From positions 1 to 18,242 of the forward strand of contig CAMUZJ010000012.1 in assembly GCA_947165195.1 (NCBI GenBank): a DNA stretch of 18,242 nt, in the 5' to 3' direction. This DNA is from an uncultured Bacillota bacterium. Lineage in GTDB: Bacteria > Bacillota_I > Bacilli_A > RF39 > UBA660. Both the position numbers and the translations under genes were made by a program. Under the pieces are notes generated by a model. It did not search any database. It saw nothing but the letters and a program-made list of their open reading frames with translations, and was not told the DNA's origin. Each line of letters starts with the position of its first letter. Positions within the stretch are counted from its first letter, which is position 1. Below are positions 7,338-15,297 of the stretch, piece by piece.

Positions 7338-7772
7338 TTACCTCTCTAATAAAATGGTTATTGGTCCGGCATTTGTCAAACTAATATCCATTTCACTTCC
7401 AAATATTCCTGTTTGAACTTCTACATATTTTCTTAATTCTTCATTAAATTTTTCATATAGTATTTTAGCATTACTACTTTTTAATGCTTGTTGAAAACTC
7501 GGCCTATTTCCTTTTTTACAATCTGCATAAAGTGTAAATTGGGAAATAGATAAGATACTTCCTCCGTAATCTAAGATGCTTAGATTCATAAGTCCATCTT
7601 TATCGGGAAATATTCTAAGATTTACTAGTTTTTTTGTGAGATACTGTATAGTTTCTATGGTATCGTTTTCTGTAAAGCCAACAAATACTACTAATCCCGC
7701 ATCAATTTGTCCTGTTATACGATTTTCTACTTCACATTTTGCTCTACTAGCTCTTTGTATTAGTAATCTCAT
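7338..7772 (-). CDS. dtd: D-aminoacyl-tRNA deacylase (DTD)
   Basis: It removes D-amino acids (for example D-Tyr) and mischarged glycine from tRNA, in the cytoplasm. At 144 residues it has the standard length. The N-terminus MRLLIQRASRAKCEV is typical, as are the two active-site motifs: SQFT (77-80, in SQFTLYADCKKGNRPSF) and the Gly-cisPro motif NAGPIT (134-139, usually NDGPVT). The ATG overlaps the relA stop codon as ATGA, indicating translational coupling. This relA-dtd pairing is conserved across Bacillota. Confidence 0.97.
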   Translation of the reverse strand: MRLLIQRASRAKCEVENRITGQIDAGLVVFVGFTENDTIETIQYLTKKLVNLRIFPDKDGLMNLSILDYGGSILSISQFTLYADCKKGNRPSFQQALKSSNAKILYEKFNEELRKYVEVQTGIFGSEMDISLTNAGPITILLER

Positions 7773-9922
7773 TTAAATGCTCTCTCTACTTTCTCTACGT
7801 AAGGAAGTTTTTCTAATGCTAGAATAACTTTTTCTAATTGTTCTTTTCCTGTTACATAGCAATCTACTTCATAGATAGTCTTATCTGTTTTACTAAGAAC
7901 TTTTATATCTTCTACTTTAATATCATAAGAAGAAATGACTTGTGTTAAATCAAATACATTATTTTCTGTATTCACGGTATTAACTAGTAAGCAACTTAAA
8001 TAGCGTTTATTAGTATTACTATCCCAATGCACGTTTAAGGTTCTATCTTCTAACATCGATACATTATGACAGTTAATTCTATGTACAGATATTCCGTTTC
8101 CTTTGGTAATATATCCTACTATTTCATCACCGAATACTGGATTACAACAGTTTGCTAAATTGACTTTTATTTTATCGATTCCTTCTACTACAATATCTGC
8201 ATCAAAATTTTTAGATGGTAATCTAACAATTTTAGGAGCTGGTACTTCTTGTATTTTATCAATGATATTAATAACTCCATTGGCATTTCCTACTCCATTT
8301 CCTACTGTTAGGTAAACATCATCTAAGGAATCTACTTTTAAACTACTACAAATTTTTTTGATATTTTCATTTGTAAAGAATTCAGAAAAGGTAAACTTTC
8401 TTCTTCGTAATTCTTTTTCTAATAAGTATTTTCCACGGTCAATAAAGATTTCTCGATCATTTTTAGTAAAGAAACTACGTATTTTGTTTTTTGTTGTAGT
8501 AGATTTTGCAATATTCAACCATTCTTTGGATGGAATAGAATTTTTATTCGTATTAATTTTTACAATATCATTATCTTTTAATTCGTAATTTAGAGGAACT
8601 ATATTATTATTGACGATTGCTCCGACTGTTGTTTCTCCGACTTTGGTATGAATTTTATAGGCAAAGTCAATTGGAGTTGCTCCTTTTGGTAATTCTATAA
8701 CGTCCCCTTTTGGAGTAAAGACATAGATATTGTTGTTTAACACTTCGTTTTTAACGCTATTTACGAAGTCTTCGCTATTCATTTTTTCTTTACTTAAATC
8801 TATTATTGATTTAAAGAATTGAAGTTTTTGTTCGGTTGTTGTTGTTAGATTTGCGTTAGAGTCTGACCCTTTATTTTCTTTATAAGACCAGTGAGCGGCA
8901 ATTCCATTTTCTGCTACTTCATCCATTTTATGGGTTCTTATTTGAATTTCAAATAAATAGCCATCTATTCCAAATACGGTTGTATGAAGAGATTGATACA
9001 TGTTTGGTTTTGGCATCGCAACATAGTCTTTAAATCTCCTAGGTAAAGGTCTAAATTTCGAATGAATAATTCCTAGTGCTAGATAGCATTCTTGTTCTGT
9101 TTGAACAATAATTCTAAGGGCTAATAAATCATAAATTTCACTAAATTTTTTTCCTTTATTTAGTTTATTATAAATACTATAAATACACTTTGCTCTTCCT
9201 TTTATTTCGTGTGGAATATGATGCTCTGTTAGTAAATCAGATACTTCTTGTTGCATTTTATAGACATATTTATCTCTTTCTAGTTTTGTTTTATTCAATT
9301 TTTCTGCAATATCAAAAAACACATTTGGTTTTAAATATCTAAGAGATAAGTCTTCCATTTCACTTTTAATTTTATGGATTCCTAAGTGATGAGCAATCGG
9401 AGCTAATATTTCTAGAGCTTCTTTTGCTTTTACTTTTTGTCTATCTTCTGGTATTGCCCATAATGTACGAAGATTATGAAGACGATCGGCAAGTTTTATA
9501 ATAATTACTCGAACGTCTTCACTCATTCCTACAATTATTTTTCGATAGTAGTCAATTAGATATTCATTTTCTGTTGAAAAATGAATCTTACTTAGTTTGG
9601 TTACTCCTCTAACTAGTTTGGTAATCGTTTGTCCAAACTCTTGTTCCATCTCTTCTATTGTGCAGTCACAGTCTTCTAAGACATCGTGTAATAATCCTGC
9701 ACAAATAGTTTCATAATCTACGTAGATAGTTGTTAGAATCATAGCTACATTCATGGGATGGGTAATGTATGGCTCTCCACTTTTTCTTACTTGTCCTTCA
9801 TGTTTTTCTCTGGCAAAGTTATAGGCCTTTTCAATTATCTTTAATTGTTCTTCATTTTCGATATAATTTTTTGCACTATCTAATATATCTTCGATAGTGA
9901 TATCACTTTTATTTTTAGACAA
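7769..9922 (-). CDS. relA: Bifunctional (p)ppGpp synthetase/hydrolase Rel
   Basis: It makes and degrades the stringent-response alarmone (p)ppGpp in the cytoplasm, on the ribosome. Length is 717 residues. The N-terminal HD hydrolase is intact: H55 (THP), H79-D80 (LLHDVLED) and D146 (LADRLHN). The synthetase domain carries IKGRAKCIYSIYNK, the RFKD motif (296-299) expected of bifunctional Rel enzymes (not the EXDD of RelA), SLHTTV and catalytic E325 in FEIQIRT. A TGS domain follows at about 398-458 (VFTPKGDVIELPKGATPIDFAY), then a Cys-containing RIS/zinc-finger region (NCCNPVFGDE, about 591-620), and an ACT domain from about 645. The start is TTG 9920-9922 with AAGGAG about 10 bases upstream; the nearby ATG is out of frame. 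It lies 21 bases after secDF. The recJ and apt genes usually between them in Bacillus are absent. Confidence 0.97.
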   Translation of the reverse strand: MSKNKSDITIEDILDSAKNYIENEEQLKIIEKAYNFAREKHEGQVRKSGEPYITHPMNVAMILTTIYVDYETICAGLLHDVLEDCDCTIEEMEQEFGQTITKLVRGVTKLSKIHFSTENEYLIDYYRKIIVGMSEDVRVIIIKLADRLHNLRTLWAIPEDRQKVKAKEALEILAPIAHHLGIHKIKSEMEDLSLRYLKPNVFFDIAEKLNKTKLERDKYVYKMQQEVSDLLTEHHIPHEIKGRAKCIYSIYNKLNKGKKFSEIYDLLALRIIVQTEQECYLALGIIHSKFRPLPRRFKDYVAMPKPNMYQSLHTTVFGIDGYLFEIQIRTHKMDEVAENGIAAHWSYKENKGSDSNANLTTTTEQKLQFFKSIIDLSKEKMNSEDFVNSVKNEVLNNNIYVFTPKGDVIELPKGATPIDFAYKIHTKVGETTVGAIVNNNIVPLNYELKDNDIVKINTNKNSIPSKEWLNIAKSTTTKNKIRSFFTKNDREIFIDRGKYLLEKELRRRKFTFSEFFTNENIKKICSSLKVDSLDDVYLTVGNGVGNANGVINIIDKIQEVPAPKIVRLPSKNFDADIVVEGIDKIKVNLANCCNPVFGDEIVGYITKGNGISVHRINCHNVSMLEDRTLNVHWDSNTNKRYLSCLLVNTVNTENNVFDLTQVISSYDIKVEDIKVLSKTDKTIYEVDCYVTGKEQLEKVILALEKLPYVEKVERAFK

Positions 9923-9943
9923 GGAAACATCTCTCCTTCCTTA

Positions 9944-12226
9944 TTAACAATTTACCCCTTTTATGTTCTTTTCTTCATATTCATCTGTATATATTGGCTT
10001 TATCTTTTTAGGTTTTCCAATATTTTTCTTTTCAATTGATAGGTATATAACAGTTGCGATAAAGATAGAAGAATAGGTTCCTGCAAGTACTCCTATTAAC
10101 ATTGCTATATTAAAGTTTAGTATTTCTCTACTTCCTAATACTAATAAAGCTATAATTGGAAGTAGTGTTGTAAGGGATGTATAAATTGTTCTTGTAAATG
10201 TTTGTGCAATACTTGTATTTACAATTTCCTCTAATTTTTCTTTGGTTAATTTCTTCTCATCTTCTTTTCCTAGGTTTTCACGGATACGGTCGAATGTAAC
10301 AATAGTATCGTTAATTGAGTATCCAACGATTGCTAGTACTGCTGCGATAAACATAGAAGATACTTCTAGTCTCATAAGAGCAAATACACTACAGATAATT
10401 AATACATCGTGTACTAATGCAGTTACTCCTCCTAGACCATAGCTAAATTTGAATCTGATAGAAATGTATAGAATAATTCCAACTAGTGCTATTAGTACTG
10501 AAAGAATAGCATTTTTAACTAATTCTTTAGCTACAATATTATTAACTACTCCAATATTTACTTTTGCATCATATTTTTCTTCAAAGTAGTTATTGATATC
10601 TTTTACTGTTTCTCCATCTAAACTTTCATCAATGCGAATATCTATTTCATCACTGTTGATGGTAATAGAGGATGCTTTTAAATTATTTTCTGCTAAATCA
10701 TTTTTTAAAGCAGTCTTTGTAATTGTCTGTTCACTTACGATGGTAATATTCGTACCAGCTTTATAATCTATTCCTAAGTTGAATCCTTTACTTGCAAACA
10801 TAATAGAGCCGATTGCTATGATAATAATAGATGCTGCTACACATACTTTTTTGTATTTTAAGAAATTAACTCCTTTAAATGGAATTTTTTTAATTTCTTC
10901 ATTTTTTGATAAGTCTGGTATGTCTTCTTTCTTAACATTAATAAATAGATTTGTTTTATCTTCAAAGTATTCTGTTTTTACAAATAGGTTTAATAACCAT
11001 CTAGTTAAGAATACCATGGTAAACATTGTAACTAGTACGGTAATAATTAATACAGTTGCAAATCCTTTTACACTAGATTCTCCAAAGATAAACATAATGA
11101 TTGCTACTAAAAGCGTTGTAATATTGGAGTCAAATATGGCACTAAAGCTTGATTTTGTTCCTTCTCTAAATGCTGTAGATAATCCCTTACCACTATATAG
11201 TTCATCTCTAATTCTTGAGTATGTTACAACGTTTGAGTCTACTGCCATACCAATTCCTAGTACTAAGGCTGCAATTCCAGGTAGTGTTAATACTCCACCT
11301 ACTATCCAGAATACTAAGAATACTAAGAAAGCATATAGTATTACTGCAATAGAAGAAATTAGTCCTGCAAAGTGGTATACAAAGATTAGTAATAAACTAA
11401 TGGCAATGACACCAATAATACCTGCTATTAAGGTTTTTTGTAGAGTTTCATCTCCAAAACTAGCTCCTACTGTATTAGATGACATTTCTGTTAATTTGGA
11501 AGGTAAACTTCCTGAATTGATTAAGTCTACTAAATTTTGTACTTCTTCTTGTGTAAAACTTCCTTGAATAATGACATCAGATGCAAATCCTTGTGATACG
11601 GTTGCTGCACTTAAACAGTTGGATTCGCTTGTTCCACATAAGCTTCCTTCTTTTTTATAGCTATCCATCATTGGTTGATAGTCTAGCCAAATAACTATTA
11701 AATTTTTACCACTTTCTTTTTTACTAACATTATTTGTTACGTCATAGAAAGTGTCTTTATCTTTTACACTAAGAGCAACAGCAGGATTTCCTGCAGCATC
11801 TTGTCCTACTTTAGCTGCTACCTTAGAGCTTAGTACATCACTGGTCATAAGTAAGTTGTCATCGACATCTCTAAATGTTAGTGTCGCAACAGTTGATAGT
11901 TGACTTCTTGCCGTATCTGGATCTGTTACTCCCGCTAATTTTACTCGAATTCTATCATTTCCTTCTAGTACAATCTCTGGTTCACTAACTCCTAGGAAGT
12001 CAATTCTCTTTTGTAATGTTTTATAAGTAGCTGTCAATTTTTCTTTAGTCATCTTTGTTCCATCAATTGACTCTGCCTTATAAAGTATTTCAAATCCACC
12101 CTGTAAATCTAATCCAAATTTTATATTAGAAAACAGTGGGACAAATAGATATCCTACTACTAGTGTTACAATTGTTAAAACAATAGTAGTAAGAAGTACC
12201 TTTTTCTTTCCATTTTTCTTTTTCAT
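9944..12226 (-). CDS. secDF: Protein translocase subunit SecDF (fused)
   Basis: This membrane protein uses the proton gradient to help pull secreted proteins through SecYEG. It has 760 residues, fusing SecD and SecF as in Bacillus. The SecD half has an N-terminal membrane helix (about 10-30), the D1 motif FGLDLQGG (37-44), a reduced periplasmic P1 region, and a helix bundle with GIGMAVDSNVVTYSRIRDEL (D4-like). The SecF half starts near FKGVNFLKYKKVC, with NLGIDYKAGTNITI (the usual GIDFxGG motif is altered) and the second D4-like GYSINDTIVTFDRIREN. The start is ATG 12224-12226, preceded by AGAGGTG at 7 bases; a TTG two codons earlier fits less well. It leads the secDF-relA-dtd-permease unit. 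Confidence 0.96.
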   Translation of the reverse strand: MKKKNGKKKVLLTTIVLTIVTLVVGYLFVPLFSNIKFGLDLQGGFEILYKAESIDGTKMTKEKLTATYKTLQKRIDFLGVSEPEIVLEGNDRIRVKLAGVTDPDTARSQLSTVATLTFRDVDDNLLMTSDVLSSKVAAKVGQDAAGNPAVALSVKDKDTFYDVTNNVSKKESGKNLIVIWLDYQPMMDSYKKEGSLCGTSESNCLSAATVSQGFASDVIIQGSFTQEEVQNLVDLINSGSLPSKLTEMSSNTVGASFGDETLQKTLIAGIIGVIAISLLLIFVYHFAGLISSIAVILYAFLVFLVFWIVGGVLTLPGIAALVLGIGMAVDSNVVTYSRIRDELYSGKGLSTAFREGTKSSFSAIFDSNITTLLVAIIMFIFGESSVKGFATVLIITVLVTMFTMVFLTRWLLNLFVKTEYFEDKTNLFINVKKEDIPDLSKNEEIKKIPFKGVNFLKYKKVCVAASIIIIAIGSIMFASKGFNLGIDYKAGTNITIVSEQTITKTALKNDLAENNLKASSITINSDEIDIRIDESLDGETVKDINNYFEEKYDAKVNIGVVNNIVAKELVKNAILSVLIALVGIILYISIRFKFSYGLGGVTALVHDVLIICSVFALMRLEVSSMFIAAVLAIVGYSINDTIVTFDRIRENLGKEDEKKLTKEKLEEIVNTSIAQTFTRTIYTSLTTLLPIIALLVLGSREILNFNIAMLIGVLAGTYSSIFIATVIYLSIEKKNIGKPKKIKPIYTDEYEEKNIKGVNC

Positions 12227-12264
12227 GTCCAATCACCTCTAACTATATTTCGAAGTAAGATTAT

Positions 12265-12295
12265 TTTTATAGAGGATGTACTAAAGTCTATAAAA
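12265..12295 (-). promoter_or_regulatory. Hairpin in the secDF 5' leader
   Basis: TTTTATAGA and TCTATAAAA are perfect 9-bp inverted arms around a 13-base loop. It lies inside the predicted secDF leader, about 40 bases ahead of the start codon, with no T run on the minus strand. It could influence mRNA stability or translation; no function is known. Confidence 0.45.
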
Positions 12296-12315
12296 TCATC
12301 TTTTCGAACAATTTT

Positions 12316-12321
12316 ATTATA
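12316..12321 (-). promoter_or_regulatory. Probable -10 element of the secDF promoter
   Basis: A perfect TATAAT on the minus strand (AGTTATAATAAAA) lies between the xer terminator and the hairpin leader. The -35 region at 17 bases spacing (TTTCAA, about 12339-12344) is poor. The implied leader is about 80 bases. Confidence 0.5.
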
Positions 12322-12373
12322 ACTAAAAATATTTCATTTTGAAAGATAATTATTGATTTTGTGCATTTTAATC

Positions 12374-12403
12374 AAAAAAATAGATGAAGAAGCTTCTATC
12401 TAT
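12374..12403 (-). terminator. Terminator of the xer gene
   Basis: On the minus strand ATAGAT(A)GAAG pairs with CTTCATCTAT around a 3-base loop, followed by a run of T. The xer stop codon TAG (12400-12402) is within the first arm. Confidence 0.85.
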
Positions 12404-13311
12404 TTCTTGTCTTTGTCTATTTTAGCCCTAGGGAATGAGTGAAAGTAGACTTCTTTTAGTCTATCAGTTGTTACATGGGTATAAATTTGAGTTGCTTTAA
12501 TACTTTCATGTCCTAGTAGTTTTTGTACGGTTAAAAGGTCACATCCTTCATTTAAAAGATGGGTCGCAAAAGAGTGTCTTATCATATGAGGAGATATATT
12601 TTTATGAATACTTGTCTTTTCTATGATTTTGTCTAAGATGTATCTGACTCCTCTCTCTGTCAAGACTCCTCCATTGTTATTTAGGAATAAATACTCTAAG
12701 TTTTTACAATTTAACTTATCGTATCCTCCTTCTAAGTAATCTTTTAAACTATCCGATGCATATTCTCCATAGTTTACTATTCGCTCTTTATTCCCTTTTC
12801 CTAGAATTAGTATTTTTTTATTACTTCTATCAATATCTTTTACTTTGATATTTACTAGTTCTCCAACTCTAACTCCTGTTGCGTATAACATTTCTAGTAG
12901 TAATCTATCTCTTTTTCCTATAGGAGTTGATAAATCTGGTACTTGAAATAATTCTTCTAGTTCGTTATATTCAAAGTATCTAGGAAGCTTCTTCTCTTTT
13001 TTAGGTCCACTAACAAGAGAGAAGACATTACTTTTAACATATCCTTCATTGGCCAAATATTTATAAAATCCCCTTAAAGAAGATAGTTTTCTATCTATCG
13101 ATGAGTTATTATCTTTCTTATCATTTTTTAAGTACATTAAAAAAAATCTTATCTCATCATAACTAACATCTAAGTAGTCTATACATTCTTTATCTAAAAA
13201 CTGAAAGAACTCTTCTATATCACTACTATAGTTTTCTATAGTATAGTCGGAATAATTCTTCTGATATTTTAAATATTCTATGTAATCGTTCTTTATTTGT
13301 ATCCTGTCCAC
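12400..13311 (-). CDS. xerC: Tyrosine recombinase XerC/XerD
   Basis: Site-specific recombinase expected to resolve chromosome dimers at dif during division. It has 303 residues, normal for Xer proteins. The N-terminal SAM-like core-binding domain spans about 1-105. The catalytic domain holds the full set: R148 (ATGVRVGEL), K172 (GKGNKER), H242 and R245 (HMIRHSFATHLL), H268 (LLGHES) and nucleophile Y277 (TQIYTHV). The XerC name follows from gene order near topA, as with codV in Bacillus; sequence alone does not separate XerC from XerD. The start is GTG 13309-13311, with AGG 6 bases upstream; the frame extends three codons further to another GTG that overlaps this site. A terminator hairpin ends only about 14 bases upstream of the start. 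Confidence 0.92.
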   Translation of the reverse strand: MDRIQIKNDYIEYLKYQKNYSDYTIENYSSDIEEFFQFLDKECIDYLDVSYDEIRFFLMYLKNDKKDNNSSIDRKLSSLRGFYKYLANEGYVKSNVFSLVSGPKKEKKLPRYFEYNELEELFQVPDLSTPIGKRDRLLLEMLYATGVRVGELVNIKVKDIDRSNKKILILGKGNKERIVNYGEYASDSLKDYLEGGYDKLNCKNLEYLFLNNNGGVLTERGVRYILDKIIEKTSIHKNISPHMIRHSFATHLLNEGCDLLTVQKLLGHESIKATQIYTHVTTDRLKEVYFHSFPRAKIDKDKK

Positions 13312-13324
13312 ACTTATCACCTAC

Positions 13325-13354
13325 TAAAAAATGGGCGACTTATACAGTCGCGCC
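13325..13354 (-). terminator. GC-rich terminator between the surface protein and xer
   Basis: On the minus strand GG(C)GCGACT and AGTCGCCC form a strong hairpin with a 5-base loop, followed by ATTTTTT. It lies 29 bases past the surface-protein stop codon and about 14 bases before the xer start. Confidence 0.85.
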
Positions 13355-13382
13355 ACAGTAATTATAATTTATTATTTCTATA

Positions 13383-15194
13383 TTACTCTACTACGAATTC
13401 ATATGGAAATGCGGCTGTTCCATCTCCACCTTCGGATATTTGTACTCCAGGTTTAAGGGAAATAGATGGCCGAACATACCATGTTTGGGATGTAGGATTA
13501 CTAGCCAAATATCCATCTAAGAAAATAGTATATGTGTTACTTGCAAGAATATATAGTGGTGACATCAAATGCCAATAGCTACCATTATTTAAATAGATAT
13601 CATTATTAGTAGATGAAACACTATAGGACTGTGCTCCAGCAAAAATTAATTCATCTGAGGTTAATAATCCTACGGGATATGTTAAGGCTCCATTTCCTCT
13701 TTTTTTATCATTTACTGTAAATGCATCATTCTTGTTTGGACATTCTAAACTAGGTGTACCTGTATTTCTTCTGCCTGCGGTACTAAACCATAAATAATTA
13801 TTTATATTTCCTCCATTTGGATTCCAGCCATTATCTATTATTGTGCTATCTGTTCCTACCGTATTCATACTTCTGTCATTGCACCATACAGTATCTTCTA
13901 AATAATCATTGTAATCTTTGTCTCTGTTTGTGAAATAAGTCTTAAATGTATCATTAAACCAGCCATCAACAGCTGTCTTTATTGTAGAACTATTTGTATT
14001 TACTTGCATTTCTTGAATGGCATCCTCAATACTTTTTCCGTTTGTCAATGTTATATAGTACACATTTGAATTTTCTGAATATAAATTATATACATAATAT
14101 AATTCGCTACAAGTTCCTGTTGTGTTAAAACATGTATAGTGATGAGTTGAATCTACACCACTACGAGTATTACTTAAAGTATAATTTCCATCTGTATATG
14201 TAAAGGTATTTCCATACATATAACTTGAATTTACTTTTTGGCCTTGTGCTTCATACACTGTTCCATACATGTACCCTGCATAAGCTAGAGAATTAAAATG
14301 TGGATTAAATTTATAGTATTGTGGTAATTGTGTTGCTTTCCCTGTAGCTACACATTGACCATTCCCATCTGGGGTACCATTATAGACTAACTTTGTACCA
14401 CCTGTTTCAGTTGTTCTGACAATTCTCCAGCAAAACCCTGCAAATTTGGCATGATTGTTTGTTACTTTCCCTCTGTAATAGTAGATTGGGTAAGTATCTT
14501 CTGTTGTTTCATGCATTACATATAGTCCTCTTCCATTACTAGCTGATGAAATATTTCCAAAATTAATATTAATATCCGATAAAGCACTACTACTTACTAA
14601 TTTTGCAAAAACGGATTCTACTGGTCTCGGTGGAAGAGTAGATTGAACATAATTTACCCCAAATGTTAAGGTTAAATTTATTCCATCCTCCGATAAATCA
14701 TTAGCTGATATATTTTTCTTATATTCTACTCTTATTTTATATGTAACTGTCTCCTCTTTTTCTATAACATTTTGCCTTGCTAAAGGAGTTCCATCTAAAT
14801 AAGTAGCTGTATATGTTAAGTACTTCTCTACATCTGTATCCAAACTTGTCATGTCAATATTTTCTATCATCGCATTAATAGTACCATTATTTACGGCATC
14901 CACAGTAAACTCATAAAAATCCCCTGGCTTATCTAGGGTAACTGCATAATCAATGGATGTAGTATTGGTACCTGATGTTGTAGGTACAATACTTGCATCT
15001 ACACTATCTTCATTTATCTGTACATTGGTAAGATATACATTCCAACTATTTCCACTAACACTTGTATTACCGGTAATCGTTAAAGTGCTTGATAGATATG
15101 CAAATCCAATACCAATACATAATACAGTCATTAGAATAAAAGCTCTTCTATTTGTTTGAAATTTCTTTTGCTTTATATTTAATTTACCTTTCAT
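13383..15194 (-). CDS. Large secreted/anchored surface protein, TasA/camelysin-like N-terminus, DUF6273-like C-terminus
   Basis: A 603-residue extracellular protein of unknown role. A basic start (KGKLNIKQKKFQTNRR) precedes a hydrophobic segment at about 18-37, which may be a signal peptide or a membrane anchor. The following STLTITGNTSVSGNSWNVYL stretch and the LDKPGDFYEFTVDAVNNG segment (about 88-104) resemble TasA/camelysin-type beta domains cut by SipW. A proline linker (TLPPRPVES) leads to a C-terminal half from about 245 (FAGFCWRIVRT), ending with YPVGLLTSDELIFAG, SYWHLMSPLY and VRPSISLKPGV. This resembles DUF6273-like domains, which I infer to have a lectin-type fold. Several Cys (FCW, GQC, HYTCF, GTCS, VWC, LEC) could form disulfides. 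There is no LPXTG motif. GGGAGGAG lies 5 bases before ATG 15192-15194. It separates topA from xer, which are near neighbours in Bacillus, and ends in its own terminator. Confidence 0.85.
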   Translation of the reverse strand: MKGKLNIKQKKFQTNRRAFILMTVLCIGIGFAYLSSTLTITGNTSVSGNSWNVYLTNVQINEDSVDASIVPTTSGTNTTSIDYAVTLDKPGDFYEFTVDAVNNGTINAMIENIDMTSLDTDVEKYLTYTATYLDGTPLARQNVIEKEETVTYKIRVEYKKNISANDLSEDGINLTLTFGVNYVQSTLPPRPVESVFAKLVSSSALSDININFGNISSASNGRGLYVMHETTEDTYPIYYYRGKVTNNHAKFAGFCWRIVRTTETGGTKLVYNGTPDGNGQCVATGKATQLPQYYKFNPHFNSLAYAGYMYGTVYEAQGQKVNSSYMYGNTFTYTDGNYTLSNTRSGVDSTHHYTCFNTTGTCSELYYVYNLYSENSNVYYITLTNGKSIEDAIQEMQVNTNSSTIKTAVDGWFNDTFKTYFTNRDKDYNDYLEDTVWCNDRSMNTVGTDSTIIDNGWNPNGGNINNYLWFSTAGRRNTGTPSLECPNKNDAFTVNDKKRGNGALTYPVGLLTSDELIFAGAQSYSVSSTNNDIYLNNGSYWHLMSPLYILASNTYTIFLDGYLASNPTSQTWYVRPSISLKPGVQISEGGDGTAAFPYEFVVE

Positions 15195-15273
15195 AACTAC
15201 TCCTCCCTATCTTCTCTTATATGGTATCAAAAATTAGATAGGTTTACAATCACTATTTAGTAAATTTTAGTAG

Positions 15274-15297
15274 AAAAAAAGAAGTATTTCTACTTCT
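15274..15297 (-). terminator. Terminator of topA
   Basis: On the minus strand AGAAGTA-GAAA-TACTTCT forms a perfect 7-bp stem with a 4-base loop, followed by a T run. The topA stop codon TAG (15290-15292) lies across the end of the first arm and the loop. Confidence 0.92.

Noticed and set aside
7769..7772. Mycoplasma code 4 (UGA as Trp)
   Set aside because: relA ends in TGA overlapping the dtd ATG at the expected family length, and the Trp codon checked in topA is TGG, so code 11 fits.
10779..11567. 262-codon plus-strand open frame
   Set aside because: It lies wholly antisense within secDF, whose protein matches a known family throughout. It has no ribosome binding site and no family signature.
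12400..13311. Xer gene as an integrase of a mobile element
   Set aside because: Length, full catalytic set and position near topA match a chromosomal Xer. No attachment-site repeats, excisionase or phage genes are nearby.
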